Program-made: the position numbers and the translations under genes
Notes under the pieces: model-generated
Told to the model about the DNA's origin: nothing
The model's database searches: none
Seen by the model: only the letters and a program-made list of their open reading frames with translations
From: SIG672 sp045657105
GTDB taxonomy: Bacteria; Bacillota; Clostridia; Oscillospirales; CAG-272
Length of the DNA stretch: 28,682 bases
Direction of reading: 5' to 3'
Assembly: GCA_045657105.1 (NCBI GenBank)
Contig: JAZOSN010000016.1
Span: forward strand, 1-28,682
Part shown: piece by piece, positions 16,107 to 24,692 of the stretch
How positions within the stretch are numbered: position 1 is the stretch's first letter
Layout: every line of letters starts with the position of its first letter

Positions 16107-16135
16107 TTGACAGACAAAATCCTTCGTGATATAAT
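16107..16135 (+). promoter_or_regulatory. sigma-A promoter of the aconitase-family hydratase
   Basis: Exact TTGACA (16107-16112), 17-bp spacer with an extended TG at 16127-16128, and exact TATAAT (16130-16135). Confidence 0.92.
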
Positions 16136-16201
16136 TATTACAATTATTTTGTTATTTAATATCTAAAACGGCAAATTAAACTCGAAAGGCAGAATTTCAA
16201 A

Positions 16202-18406
16202 ATGGTAAAACTCACAAACAGCGGCGTTTTCTATAAGAACGGAAAATTCTCGGACAAGGGTGACCTTTCCGTAGACCAGGCGCGCAAAAATACGATGGCG
16301 TACTCGATACTCACATCACACAACGTATCGGGAAACGACTCTTTTCTTAATATCAAATTCGATGCTATGGCATCGCACGACATAACCTACGTCGGTATCA
16401 TTCAGACCGCAAAGGCAAGCGGACTCAAAAAATTCCCTCTTCCTTACGTTCTCACAAACTGCCACAACTCGCTCTGCGCGGTCGGCGGAACGATCAACGA
16501 GGACGACCACGTATTCGGTCTTTCGGCGGCTAAAAAGTACGGCGGAATTTACGTTCCTGCACATCAGGCGGTCATTCACTCGTTTATGCGCGAGAATTTT
16601 GCAGGCTGCGGCAAAATGATCCTCGGCTCGGATAGCCATACCAGATACGGCGCTATCGGTTGTATGGCGGTCGGCGAGGGCGGTCCCGAGCTTGTAAAGC
16701 AGCTTCTCAGCCGTACGTACGATATAAAATACCCCGAGGTCATCTGCGTACATCTCACCGGTGCACCCCGCAAGGGCGTAGGTCCGCAGGACGTTGCTCT
16801 CGCACTCATCGGCGCGACCTTCAAGTCGGGCTTTGTTAAGAACAAGGTGCTTGAATTCGTAGGCGACGGCATCGCAAGTCTTCCTATGGAATTCCGTAAC
16901 GGCATCGACGTTATGACCACCGAAACCACCTGTCTTTCCTCGATCTGGGAAACAGACGGCGAAACAGAAAAGTATCTCACGCGTCACAAAAGACCTGACG
17001 ATTACAGGAAGCTCTCCCCGAAGGACGGCGCGTACTACGACGGACTCGTCGAGATAGATCTTACAAAGGTAGAGCCGATGATAGCTCTTCCCTTCCACCC
17101 GAGCAATACTTACACCATAAGAGAATTCCTCGCAAACGCTCCGGAAATTCTTGCAGAGGTTGAAAAGACGGCGGTCGAGCAGCTCGGCGTTCCCGAAGGA
17201 CGTCTTGATCTCAGAAGCAAATTCTACGACGGCAAAATGCACGTCGATCAGGGCGTTATCGCAGGTTGTGCAGGCGGTACGTTCGACAATCTGACTGCGG
17301 CGGCAGACATTCTTAAAAACAGAAGCACCGGCAACGGCGCGTTCTCGCTCTCGGTTTATCCTGCGAGCCAGCCCGTTATGCTCGAGCTTATGAAACAGGG
17401 CGTTGCAGAAACTCTCGTTTCGGCAGGCGCAACTCTCAGAACTGCATTCTGCGGTCCCTGCTTCGGTGCAGGCGACGTTCCCGCGTGCGGCGGACTCTCG
17501 ATAAGACATTCAACGAGAAACTTTCCGAACCGCGAGGGCTCAAAGCCGAACGACAACCAAATCGCGGCAGTAGCTCTTATGGACTCGCGCTCGATTGCGG
17601 CAACCGCGGCAAACGGCGGTATCCTTACCCCTGCCGACGAGTTCGATGGAGAGTTCACGACCTACGATTACAGCTTCGATAGTGGCGTTTACGACAACAG
17701 AATTTACAACGGATACGGAAACCCCATTCCCGAAACCGAGCTTGTTCTCGGACCGAACATCACAGACTGGCCCGAAATGCCTGCACTTGCAGAGGATCTG
17801 CTCATCAAGGCAGTTTCGATAATAAACGATCCGGTTACAACGACCGACGAGCTTATTCCCTCGGGTGACACATCGTCTTACCGCTCAAATCCGATAAGAC
17901 TCGCTCAGTTCACCCTTTCGAGAAAGGATCCCGAGTACGTCGGAGAGGCGAAAAAGGCTCTTGAAGCTCCTGCACAGGCTATTCTTGACAAGATCTCAGA
18001 GATCAAGGGCAGCTCTGTCAAGGCAGACGATCTTCAGATCGGAAGCACGATCTGTGCGCTCCGTCCGGGCGACGGAAGTGCGCGTGAGCAGGCGGCTTCC
18101 TGCCAGAGAGTTCTCGGCGGAACTGCGAATATCGCGCTTGAATATGCGACCAAGCGTTACCGCTCCAACCTTATAAACTGGGGTATGCTTCCCTTCACCT
18201 ACAAGGGCGATCTTAAAGTCGAAAAGGGAGATTATATCTTCATTTCAGGTGCAAGAAGCGCCGTAGTATCGGGCGCGGAAAAGGTAGACGCTTACGTTAT
18301 AGGCGAGGGCAAGGTCGAAAAGATCGAGCTTCTTCTTGAAAACCTCTCGGCAGGTGAAAGAGAGATCCTTGCCGACGGTTGTCTTATCAATCATTACGCA
18401 AAATAA
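16202..18406 (+). CDS. aconitase-family hydratase
   Basis: 734-residue protein with the aconitase [4Fe-4S] cysteine set: GCAGG with C356 and FCGPCFG with C417 and C420, in the right order and spacing. The N-terminal part has SDSHTRYGAIGCMAVGEGG (about 146-164), a conserved aconitase-superfamily segment. The C-terminal ~180 residues form the swivel domain. It probably interconverts hydroxy-acids through dehydration and rehydration. Many Clostridia carry this ~730-residue type, usually labelled only hydratase. No citrate synthase, isocitrate dehydrogenase or leucine genes are nearby, so citrate/isocitrate is not assured. The start is supported by GAAAGGCAG upstream of the ATG, and the gene stands alone under a consensus promoter. 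Confidence 0.85.
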   Translation: MVKLTNSGVFYKNGKFSDKGDLSVDQARKNTMAYSILTSHNVSGNDSFLNIKFDAMASHDITYVGIIQTAKASGLKKFPLPYVLTNCHNSLCAVGGTINEDDHVFGLSAAKKYGGIYVPAHQAVIHSFMRENFAGCGKMILGSDSHTRYGAIGCMAVGEGGPELVKQLLSRTYDIKYPEVICVHLTGAPRKGVGPQDVALALIGATFKSGFVKNKVLEFVGDGIASLPMEFRNGIDVMTTETTCLSSIWETDGETEKYLTRHKRPDDYRKLSPKDGAYYDGLVEIDLTKVEPMIALPFHPSNTYTIREFLANAPEILAEVEKTAVEQLGVPEGRLDLRSKFYDGKMHVDQGVIAGCAGGTFDNLTAAADILKNRSTGNGAFSLSVYPASQPVMLELMKQGVAETLVSAGATLRTAFCGPCFGAGDVPACGGLSIRHSTRNFPNREGSKPNDNQIAAVALMDSRSIAATAANGGILTPADEFDGEFTTYDYSFDSGVYDNRIYNGYGNPIPETELVLGPNITDWPEMPALAEDLLIKAVSIINDPVTTTDELIPSGDTSSYRSNPIRLAQFTLSRKDPEYVGEAKKALEAPAQAILDKISEIKGSSVKADDLQIGSTICALRPGDGSAREQAASCQRVLGGTANIALEYATKRYRSNLINWGMLPFTYKGDLKVEKGDYIFISGARSAVVSGAEKVDAYVIGEGKVEKIELLLENLSAGEREILADGCLINHYAK

Positions 18407-18454
18407 TTTACTATACAAATGTCAAGTTTGTGCAAGTACCTGTCAATATCGGTA

Positions 18455-18483
18455 TTGAACTGTTTTTACATATTTCTTATAAT
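18455..18483 (+). promoter_or_regulatory. sigma-A promoter of the ThuA-like gene
   Basis: TTGAAC (18455-18460), 17-bp spacer, exact TATAAT (18478-18483). Confidence 0.75.
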
Positions 18484-18527
18484 TATATTGTAAATTGATC
18501 TTACAAACCGAAAAGAGGTAATCAAAA

Positions 18528-19268
18528 ATGATCAGAGTAACCGTATGGAATGAATTTTACCACGAACAACACCACGAAAGCGCAAAGGCGGTATATCCCG
18601 AGGGCATTCACAAGGTGATCGCAGATTTTCTCGGTGCCGAGGAAGATATTACCGTTCGCACCGCGACTCTCGGTGAGCCTAACTGCGGACTTTCCGAAGA
18701 AATTTTAAACGACACAGACGTTCTTCTCTGGTGGGGACATATGAAGCACAAGGACGTTCCCGATGAGGTGGCAGAAATGGTTCAGAATGCCGTTCTTAAA
18801 GGAATGGGCATAATATTCCTGCACTCGGGACACCACTCCAAGCCCTTCAAGCGCCTTATGGGCACTCCCGCAAATCTCTGTTGGAGAGAGGACGGCGACC
18901 TTGAAAGAGTTTGGGTAGTAAACCCCGCTCACCCGATAGCAAAGGGACTTCCTATGTATTTTGAGCTTGAACACGAGGAAACCTACGGCGAACCCTTTGA
19001 CATTCCCGAACCCGATGAGCTTGTCTTCATCGGTTGGTTTGAGGGCGGTGAGGTATTCCGCTCGGGTTGCTGCTACCGCAGAGGTCAGGGCAAGATATTC
19101 TATTTCCAGCCCGGTCACGAAACCTTCCCGACCTATTACAACGAGCAGGTTCAGACGGTCATCAAAAACGGCGTAAGATGGGCATATCCCGACCGCCGCA
19201 TCGACGCTCTTGCAGCTCCGCACGTAAGAAAGATCGGCACGGCCAGCGAGTACGTTATTAAAAAATAA
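18528..19268 (+). CDS. ThuA-like protein (glutamine-amidotransferase-like fold)
   Basis: 246 residues matching the ThuA family, first linked to trehalose utilisation in rhizobia and widespread in sugar-using bacteria. The biochemical role is not firmly known. Visible landmarks are NEFYHEQ (8-14), DVLLWWGHMKHKDV (64-77), GIIFLHSGHHS (94-104), NPAHPIAKGLP (132-142) and FQPGHETFPTYYN (193-205). The family lacks the classical amidotransferase triad but keeps these His residues. The ATG follows AAAGAGGT. It has its own promoter and terminator, so it is a single-gene unit; the neighbouring PHP hydrolase and Asp-box lipoprotein fit a carbohydrate or scavenging context only loosely. Confidence 0.9.
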   Translation: MIRVTVWNEFYHEQHHESAKAVYPEGIHKVIADFLGAEEDITVRTATLGEPNCGLSEEILNDTDVLLWWGHMKHKDVPDEVAEMVQNAVLKGMGIIFLHSGHHSKPFKRLMGTPANLCWREDGDLERVWVVNPAHPIAKGLPMYFELEHEETYGEPFDIPEPDELVFIGWFEGGEVFRSGCCYRRGQGKIFYFQPGHETFPTYYNEQVQTVIKNGVRWAYPDRRIDALAAPHVRKIGTASEYVIKK

Positions 19269-19278
19269 TCTTTACGTA

Positions 19279-19309
19279 AAACTCTCTGATTTATCGGAGA
19301 GTTTTTTGT
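19279..19309 (+). terminator. rho-independent terminator of the ThuA-like gene
   Basis: An 11-bp stem, AAACTCTCTGA (19279-19289) with TCGGAGAGTTT (19294-19304), containing one T-G wobble around loop TTTA. The right arm runs into a T-run. The next promoter begins only 6 bp later. Confidence 0.88.
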
Positions 19310-19314
19310 TTCTA

Positions 19315-19343
19315 TTGACAAATTATTACAGTTTTGGTATAAT
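19315..19343 (+). promoter_or_regulatory. sigma-A promoter of the PHP/hydrolase operon
   Basis: Exact TTGACA (19315-19320), 17-bp spacer, exact TATAAT (19338-19343). Confidence 0.92.
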
Positions 19344-19379
19344 AAACGTAAGTATTTTACAGTGAGGTGGGATTGTACT

Positions 19380-20411
19380 ATGAAAAAATTCTTACTTCCC
19401 GAAAGCGGAAACTTCTACAAGGCAAATCTTCATTGTCACACGGTTTACTCGGACGGAAAATTCACTCCCGAAGAGGTAAAAAAGATTTATAAAGAGCGCG
19501 GATATTCGATAGTCGCTTACACCGATCACGACATTATGATCGACCACAGTGACCTTGCCGACGAGGATTTTCTCCCTCTGCGCGGCTACGAAATGGAGAT
19601 CACCGAGCCTGCAAACGGACGTGAATTCAAGTTTTTAAAGACTTGTCACATCTGTCTTATCGCGCTTGATCCCGATAATTTAAGGCAGGTCTGCTACCAC
19701 AGATCGAAATATCTTTTCAGAGGCGCACTCGAACACCGCGACGAGATAAAATTCTACGAGGACGAGCCCGATTTCGAGAGATACTACACTCCCGAAAGAA
19801 TAAACGAGATGATAAAAATCGCTCGCGAGAAGGGATTTTTCGTCACCTACAATCACCCCTCGTGGTCGCTTGAAAGCTATCCCGACTATGTCAAATACGA
19901 AGGAATGAACGCTTTTGAGATCTACAATTCCTGCGAAATACAGGGATATTCCGATTACAGCCCTCGCGTTTACGACGATCTTCTCCGCACGGGACACAGA
20001 CTCTACTGTATTGCGGCAGACGACAACCACAACGGCGGCATTCCGGGAAGAAAGTCCGACACATCGTTCAAGGGTGCAACGGTCATAAAGGCGGACAAAC
20101 TCGAATACAAAACCATCACGAAAGCACTCGAAGACGGTCATTTCTACGCCACGACAGGCCCCGAGATATATTCGCTTTATTTCGAGGACGGAAAGGTGTT
20201 TATCGAGTGCTCGGATGCCGAATGTATTATGCTTCACACAGGCATTCGCAAAGCAGGGGCAGTCTGGGCTCCCGACGGAGAAGCGCTTACAAGGGCAAGC
20301 TTTACTGTTGATCCGGACTGTGGTTACATACGCCTCTCGGTACGGGACGCGAGCGGCAAGGTGGCAAACACCAACGCTTATTTCACCGATGGGCTTTTCG
20401 AAAATAATTAA
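19380..20411 (+). CDS. PHP-domain metal-dependent hydrolase
   Basis: 343 residues of the PHP (polymerase and histidinol phosphatase) superfamily, which uses two or three metal ions to hydrolyse phosphoesters. The metal-binding motifs are all present: NLHCHTVYSDG (16-26), YTDHD (47-51), GYEME with a Glu ligand near 70, YNHPSW with H159, and DDNHNGG with D214/D215 and H217. The substrate cannot be told from the sequence; some relatives act on nucleotides or phosphorylated sugars. The ATG at 19380 is chosen because GAGGTGG at 19364-19370 is well placed; a GTG at 19362 lies before this site. The next gene begins 14 nt after the stop, so the two form an operon. Confidence 0.9.
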   Translation: MKKFLLPESGNFYKANLHCHTVYSDGKFTPEEVKKIYKERGYSIVAYTDHDIMIDHSDLADEDFLPLRGYEMEITEPANGREFKFLKTCHICLIALDPDNLRQVCYHRSKYLFRGALEHRDEIKFYEDEPDFERYYTPERINEMIKIAREKGFFVTYNHPSWSLESYPDYVKYEGMNAFEIYNSCEIQGYSDYSPRVYDDLLRTGHRLYCIAADDNHNGGIPGRKSDTSFKGATVIKADKLEYKTITKALEDGHFYATTGPEIYSLYFEDGKVFIECSDAECIMLHTGIRKAGAVWAPDGEALTRASFTVDPDCGYIRLSVRDASGKVANTNAYFTDGLFENN

Positions 20412-20425
20412 ATGGGAGATCAAAA

Positions 20426-21388
20426 ATGATTTTCAAGAAAATAGAAAAAATCTACCGTAATCAGATCTACACGCGATGCGACGACAACGGCAGTATATTT
20501 TACTTTTCGAGCGATGATTTTGAAGGTCTGAGGAAGCTTCCCTATCCCTTCAAATCCTCAAAGGGACATACGCTTCAAGGATATTTTTACTTTTACGACG
20601 GATACAAAAACGACCGTATAGTAATGTTCGAGCACGGTATGGGCTCGGGACACCGCGGTTATATGAAGGAGATCGAGATGCTCGCTCGTCACGGCTATCT
20701 CGTATTTTCATACGATCATACAGGTTGTATGGAGTCGGGCGGTGAAACGACGGGCGGATTCGTTCACTCGATAATCGATCTTGACGACGCGATAAGCACT
20801 CTGCGTGCAGACGAAAAATATTCTTCTCTTGACATTTCGATAGTAGGTCATAGCTGGGGCGCATATTCAACGCTTAATATATCAAGTTTCAAAGGTGGCA
20901 TAAAGCACCTCGTTGCGCTTTCGGGACCTATTTCTCTGCGCGCGCTTTTAAAGCAGTCGTTCGGCGGACTCCTTTCGCCTATCGGCAATAGGCTTTACAA
21001 AAAAGAGCTCGCTCAAAACCCGAAATACGTTCCCTCGGACGCGGTCACGGCACTGTCAAAGACCTCTGCCAAGGTTCTCATTATTCATTCGGACGATGAT
21101 GCGATAGTAAAATGCGACCGCCATTTCGACGTTATGGAAAAAGCTCTCGCGGACAAAGAAAACATAAAATTCGTAAAGGTTCACGGCAAGGCACACAATC
21201 CGAACTATACCGAGGATTCGGTGCGCTACAAAGATTCCTTCTTCGAGATCTACAAAAAAGCACTTAGCGAAAGAGCGCTTGATACCGACGCGGCAAAGAC
21301 CGAATTTAAAAGCAGATTCGACTGGAACCGTATGACCGCGCAGGACCAAAGCGTATGGGATTTGATCTTTGACACGCTCGACGCGTAA
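20426..21388 (+). CDS. alpha/beta hydrolase (serine hydrolase)
   Basis: 320 residues, cytoplasmic, alpha/beta-hydrolase fold. The oxyanion-loop HGMGSGHRG is near residues 71-79, the nucleophile elbow GHSWG carries S143, the acid is in SDDDAIV (D223-D225), and the catalytic His is H257 in GKAHNPNY. The N-terminal cap lacks a signal peptide. An esterase, thioesterase or peptidase role cannot be separated from sequence. GGGAG lies upstream of the ATG and the gene directly follows the PHP gene, so the two may act on successive bonds of one compound (inference). No clear terminator follows. Confidence 0.88.
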   Translation: MIFKKIEKIYRNQIYTRCDDNGSIFYFSSDDFEGLRKLPYPFKSSKGHTLQGYFYFYDGYKNDRIVMFEHGMGSGHRGYMKEIEMLARHGYLVFSYDHTGCMESGGETTGGFVHSIIDLDDAISTLRADEKYSSLDISIVGHSWGAYSTLNISSFKGGIKHLVALSGPISLRALLKQSFGGLLSPIGNRLYKKELAQNPKYVPSDAVTALSKTSAKVLIIHSDDDAIVKCDRHFDVMEKALADKENIKFVKVHGKAHNPNYTEDSVRYKDSFFEIYKKALSERALDTDAAKTEFKSRFDWNRMTAQDQSVWDLIFDTLDA

Positions 21389-21446
21389 AATCCGCACAAA
21401 ATTCATATTTTATGCTACAATTCTTATATTTTTTTGCATGTTTTTA

Positions 21447-21455
21447 TGTTATAAT
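21447..21455 (+). promoter_or_regulatory. extended -10 promoter of the Asp-box lipoprotein gene
   Basis: TGTTATAAT (21447-21455) gives an exact -10 with an extended TG element. No good -35 box is found 17 bp upstream, where the DNA is T-rich. Confidence 0.55.
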
Positions 21456-21498
21456 GTCTGTATGTAATTTTAATTTTTCATACATGGAGGAATAATTT

Positions 21499-23217
21499 AT
21501 GAAAAAAATCATCTCTGCCATTCTGCTCGTTTGCACGTTGCTCACACTTCTTGCAGCTTGCACGGGGGGAAATCAGGACGATGGCAACGATGATCCGATA
21601 ACACCGGATAACGGAGAAAGCATCAAAGGAATAGACATAAGCAAGTATACGATAGTACGTCCGGACGGAGTGGGCCAGCTTCTGATGAAATACGTTCCGC
21701 TTTTCCAGAGCGAGCTTCTTCGCTACACCAAAGCAGACCTCGCAGTTTCGACTGATTACGAAACTACGGGTGAGGGTGTGAAGGAGATCCTTCTCGGAAA
21801 TACCAACCGCGCGGAAAGCTCCGCCGCATCCGATGCCCTTAAAAAAGCTCCCGAAAACGCTTACATTATAAGAGCGACCGAGGACAAAATAGTCATCTCG
21901 GCAAAGAGCGACGAGGGTCTTGTCCGCGCTATGAAGTATTTCCTTATGACATATGCAGCAGACTGCAACAGTGACAACTACGTAAGCCTCGAAGTCGGTA
22001 AATCGGACTCGGGTAAGGTAAATCTCGACTCACTTCTCTTTGACAACTATACCGAGATGAGCGTAACGCGCTCCTCTACGATCGCAACGTCGATCAAGGA
22101 TTTTGACGGCATATGCGGATACGAAACTCTTATCGAGCTAAGCCACAACGGCAAAAACAACGGAGCTCTTTACGCGTCCTTCGCTACCTACTCCGAGCAG
22201 GGATACCGTATTTACAAGAGCACCGACGACGGAAAGACATGGACTCATATTTCCACCGCCAAGGATACCTACAACAACAGTATGACAAATCCGCAAAATC
22301 CCACCAAGCACGTAGCAAAAGGATACTGCCTGCAACCCTGCCTCTTCGAGCTTCCCAAGGATATGGGAGATTTCAAAGAAGGAACTCTCTTCCTCGGAGC
22401 TTGCACCACGGGTGAAGGATATTATAAGGGCGAGAAGGTAAGCACTACGAGCATGACGCTCTATTACAGCCTTGACCTGGGACTTAGCTGGACTCCGTAC
22501 TGCAACGTCGACCTTGCAGGAAACGATCCCGACGATACCGGCGTATGGGAGCCCTACTTCGTATTTGAAGAGGAAACCGGACGTGTATACTGCTACTACT
22601 CGGACGAGAGTAACGAGATAAATGACAAACACGGACCTAAGGCGCAGAAGCTTGTATTTAAGTACACTACCGATATGAAAACATGGATCGGCAAGGACGG
22701 CAAGACCGGAGTCACCGACGAGCCCTTTATCGTTGCAAACTGCACGATCAACGATATGCGCCCCGGTATGATCTCGATTGCCAAGATGGGCAACGGAGAA
22801 TACCTTATGGCTTACGAGCTCTGCGGCATTACCGGTTGTCCGATATTTTACAGAACGACCACAAATCTTGCAGAGTGGCCTAACGTCAGCTCCACAGGCA
22901 AGCAGGTCACCAGTATAAAGGGCGAAACGACCGGTTCTGCTCCCTGGTGCGCTTGGACTCCCGCAGGCGGCGAGTGCGGCACGCTCTTCGTTATAGGCGA
23001 CCACAAAAAGCTCTTTATGAGCTTTGACTACGGCAAGAGCTTTATCACTATAACGAACCCTATGTACGTCGGTCAGGTAAGTATAGAAAAGACATCTTAC
23101 AGCCCGTTCCTCGGCTTCTCTGCCGACGGACGCACGCTTTACTATCTTGACAATCCGCAGGACAAGAACAACTCGGGAATACAGTACGTAAAGTTCCAGA
23201 GCATCAAGATCTGGTAA
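21499..23217 (+). CDS. secreted lipoprotein with sialidase-like beta-propeller
   Basis: 572 residues. The signal peptide ends in the lipobox LAAC, with C21 as the lipid-modified residue, followed by an Asp/Asn/Gly-rich linker. About 40-180 resembles the N-terminal domain often placed before glycosidase modules (RPDGVGQLLMKYVPLFQSEL; EILLGNTNR). About 190-572 is a beta-propeller with Asp-box repeats: STDDGKTW (241-248), SLDLGLSW (324-331) and SFDYGKSF (508-515). Such propellers occur in sialidases (GH33) and in arabinanases of GH93. The Arg triad of sialidases could not be placed, so the substrate is open; it may be a binding protein. GGAGGAAT precedes the ATG. It is bounded by its own promoter and a shared terminator. 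Confidence 0.8.
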   Translation: MKKIISAILLVCTLLTLLAACTGGNQDDGNDDPITPDNGESIKGIDISKYTIVRPDGVGQLLMKYVPLFQSELLRYTKADLAVSTDYETTGEGVKEILLGNTNRAESSAASDALKKAPENAYIIRATEDKIVISAKSDEGLVRAMKYFLMTYAADCNSDNYVSLEVGKSDSGKVNLDSLLFDNYTEMSVTRSSTIATSIKDFDGICGYETLIELSHNGKNNGALYASFATYSEQGYRIYKSTDDGKTWTHISTAKDTYNNSMTNPQNPTKHVAKGYCLQPCLFELPKDMGDFKEGTLFLGACTTGEGYYKGEKVSTTSMTLYYSLDLGLSWTPYCNVDLAGNDPDDTGVWEPYFVFEEETGRVYCYYSDESNEINDKHGPKAQKLVFKYTTDMKTWIGKDGKTGVTDEPFIVANCTINDMRPGMISIAKMGNGEYLMAYELCGITGCPIFYRTTTNLAEWPNVSSTGKQVTSIKGETTGSAPWCAWTPAGGECGTLFVIGDHKKLFMSFDYGKSFITITNPMYVGQVSIEKTSYSPFLGFSADGRTLYYLDNPQDKNNSGIQYVKFQSIKIW

Positions 23218-23233
23218 CTCTATAAAACTAAAA

Positions 23234-23265
23234 CACCGCAAGGAAAATTCCTTGCGGTGCTTTAA
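23234..23265. terminator. bidirectional terminator between the Asp-box gene and pyk
   Basis: A perfect stem, CACCGCAAGGAA (23234-23245) with TTCCTTGCGGTG (23248-23259). On the plus strand CTTTAATTATTTT follows; on the minus strand a T-rich run (complement of AACTAAAA) follows. It ends just before the pyk stop at 23266. Confidence 0.85.
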
Positions 23266-24681
23266 TTATTTTACCACTTCAACCTTAATGATGTTGGTGT
23301 TTCCCGGCTCGCCGTTTATCTGACCGCCGGTGAGGACTACGTTGTCCCCCTTTGAAAGTCCAAGCACTTTTTTAGCCTGAACCATCGCCTGATAGAATAT
23401 GACCTCGATCGAAGAAAACTCCTCGCTCATAACGGGGGTAACTCCCCAACTGAGATTAAGCTTTCTCCAAGCCTTTTCCTCGGTCGTCATACCGATTATA
23501 TCAACGGGGCTACGGAAACGGCTTACCATTCGTGCAGTCTGTCCGCTCTTGGTGCTTATTACCATCGCCTTGGCATTAACGTCGATTGCCATCGCGCAGG
23601 TCGCGTGCGATATAGCGTCAAGATTGTTTCTGATTCTGAACTCCGTCGAGAGGAACCAGTGTCTGTAATCAAGACGCTTTTCGGTGAATTCTGCAATCTC
23701 CGCCATATTGCGGACCGCATCGACAGGATACTTTCCTGCCGCAGTTTCTCCCGAAAGCATTATCGCCGAAGAGCCGTCGTAAACCGCGTTTGCAACGTCG
23801 GAGATTTCTGCTCTCGTCGGTCTTGGATTGTTTATCATTGATTCGAGCATCTCGGTAGCGGTTATAACTCTCTTTCCGAGAAGTCTACACTTGTTTATGA
23901 GATATTTCTGAACTGAAGGAACCTCGACGAAGGGTATTTCGACTCCGAGATCTCCTCTTGCGACCATTATTCCGTCGGCAATATCGCAGATCTCGTCGAT
24001 GTTATCAACGCCCGCGCGGTTTTCGATCTTTGCGATAATATCAACGTCCTTGCCGCCGTTTTCGTTTAGAAACTCTCTTATTGCCGCAATATCGCTCTTG
24101 TTTGATACGAAAGATGCCGCAACGAAATCAATATCGTTCTCAATGCCGAAAACCAGGTCGGATTTGTCCTGCTCACTGAGATATTCCTGATCGAGCACCT
24201 TGTTCGGGAAATTCATACTCTTTCTGTCCGAAAGAACTCCGCCGTGAATTACCTTGCAGTTTGCATTCGTACCGTCAAGACTTTCAACCTCAAAGCTGAC
24301 TAGCCCGTTGTTTACGAGTATAATATCACCCACCGAAAGCTCCTCGATAAGATGCTTGTACGTGACCGAAACGCGGGTATTATCTCCGATTATATCGTCG
24401 GTCGTGAATATAAACTTATCACCGTCAGAAAGGGTTATTTTTTTATTTACAAAGGTCTTGATACGGTATTCCGGTCCCTTTGTATCAAGCATTATTGCTA
24501 TCGGCATACCGAGCTTTTCTCTGACGCTCTTTATCAGCTCGATCGTTTTTCTATGCTCATCGTGTGTTCCGTGCGAGAAATTAAGACGGGCTACGTTCAT
24601 ACCCTCGCGACACATCTTCGTGAGCGTTTTTTCGTCGTTGCACGCGGGTCCTATGGTGCATATTATTTTAGTCTTACGCAT
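23266..24681 (-). CDS. pyk: pyruvate kinase
   Basis: 471 residues, the short form without the extra PEP-utilising C-terminal domain found in Bacillus. It transfers phosphate from PEP to ADP at the end of glycolysis. Core motifs are R32 with NFSHG (34-38), LDTKGPEYRI (65-74, with Tyr where Ile is common), AKIENRAG with K218 and E220, ARGDLGVEIP (241-250) and TATEMLESM (274-282). The ribosome binding site AGGTGA overlaps the typA stop codon and the gap is only 11 nt, so pyk is translationally coupled to typA. It ends at the bidirectional terminator. Confidence 0.97.
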   Translation of the reverse strand: MRKTKIICTIGPACNDEKTLTKMCREGMNVARLNFSHGTHDEHRKTIELIKSVREKLGMPIAIMLDTKGPEYRIKTFVNKKITLSDGDKFIFTTDDIIGDNTRVSVTYKHLIEELSVGDIILVNNGLVSFEVESLDGTNANCKVIHGGVLSDRKSMNFPNKVLDQEYLSEQDKSDLVFGIENDIDFVAASFVSNKSDIAAIREFLNENGGKDVDIIAKIENRAGVDNIDEICDIADGIMVARGDLGVEIPFVEVPSVQKYLINKCRLLGKRVITATEMLESMINNPRPTRAEISDVANAVYDGSSAIMLSGETAAGKYPVDAVRNMAEIAEFTEKRLDYRHWFLSTEFRIRNNLDAISHATCAMAIDVNAKAMVISTKSGQTARMVSRFRSPVDIIGMTTEEKAWRKLNLSWGVTPVMSEEFSSIEVIFYQAMVQAKKVLGLSKGDNVVLTGGQINGEPGNTNIIKVEVVK

Positions 24682-24692
24682 TTGATTTCACC

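Noticed and set aside
16316..17509. 397-codon minus-strand open frame inside the hydratase gene
   Set aside because: It lies fully opposite an intact aconitase-family gene, has no start site or recognisable domain, and follows the mirrored codon pattern of the real gene.
22138..23241. 367-codon minus-strand open frame opposite the Asp-box lipoprotein
   Set aside because: It is a shadow of a gene with a signal peptide and repeats, and it runs into the terminator hairpin.
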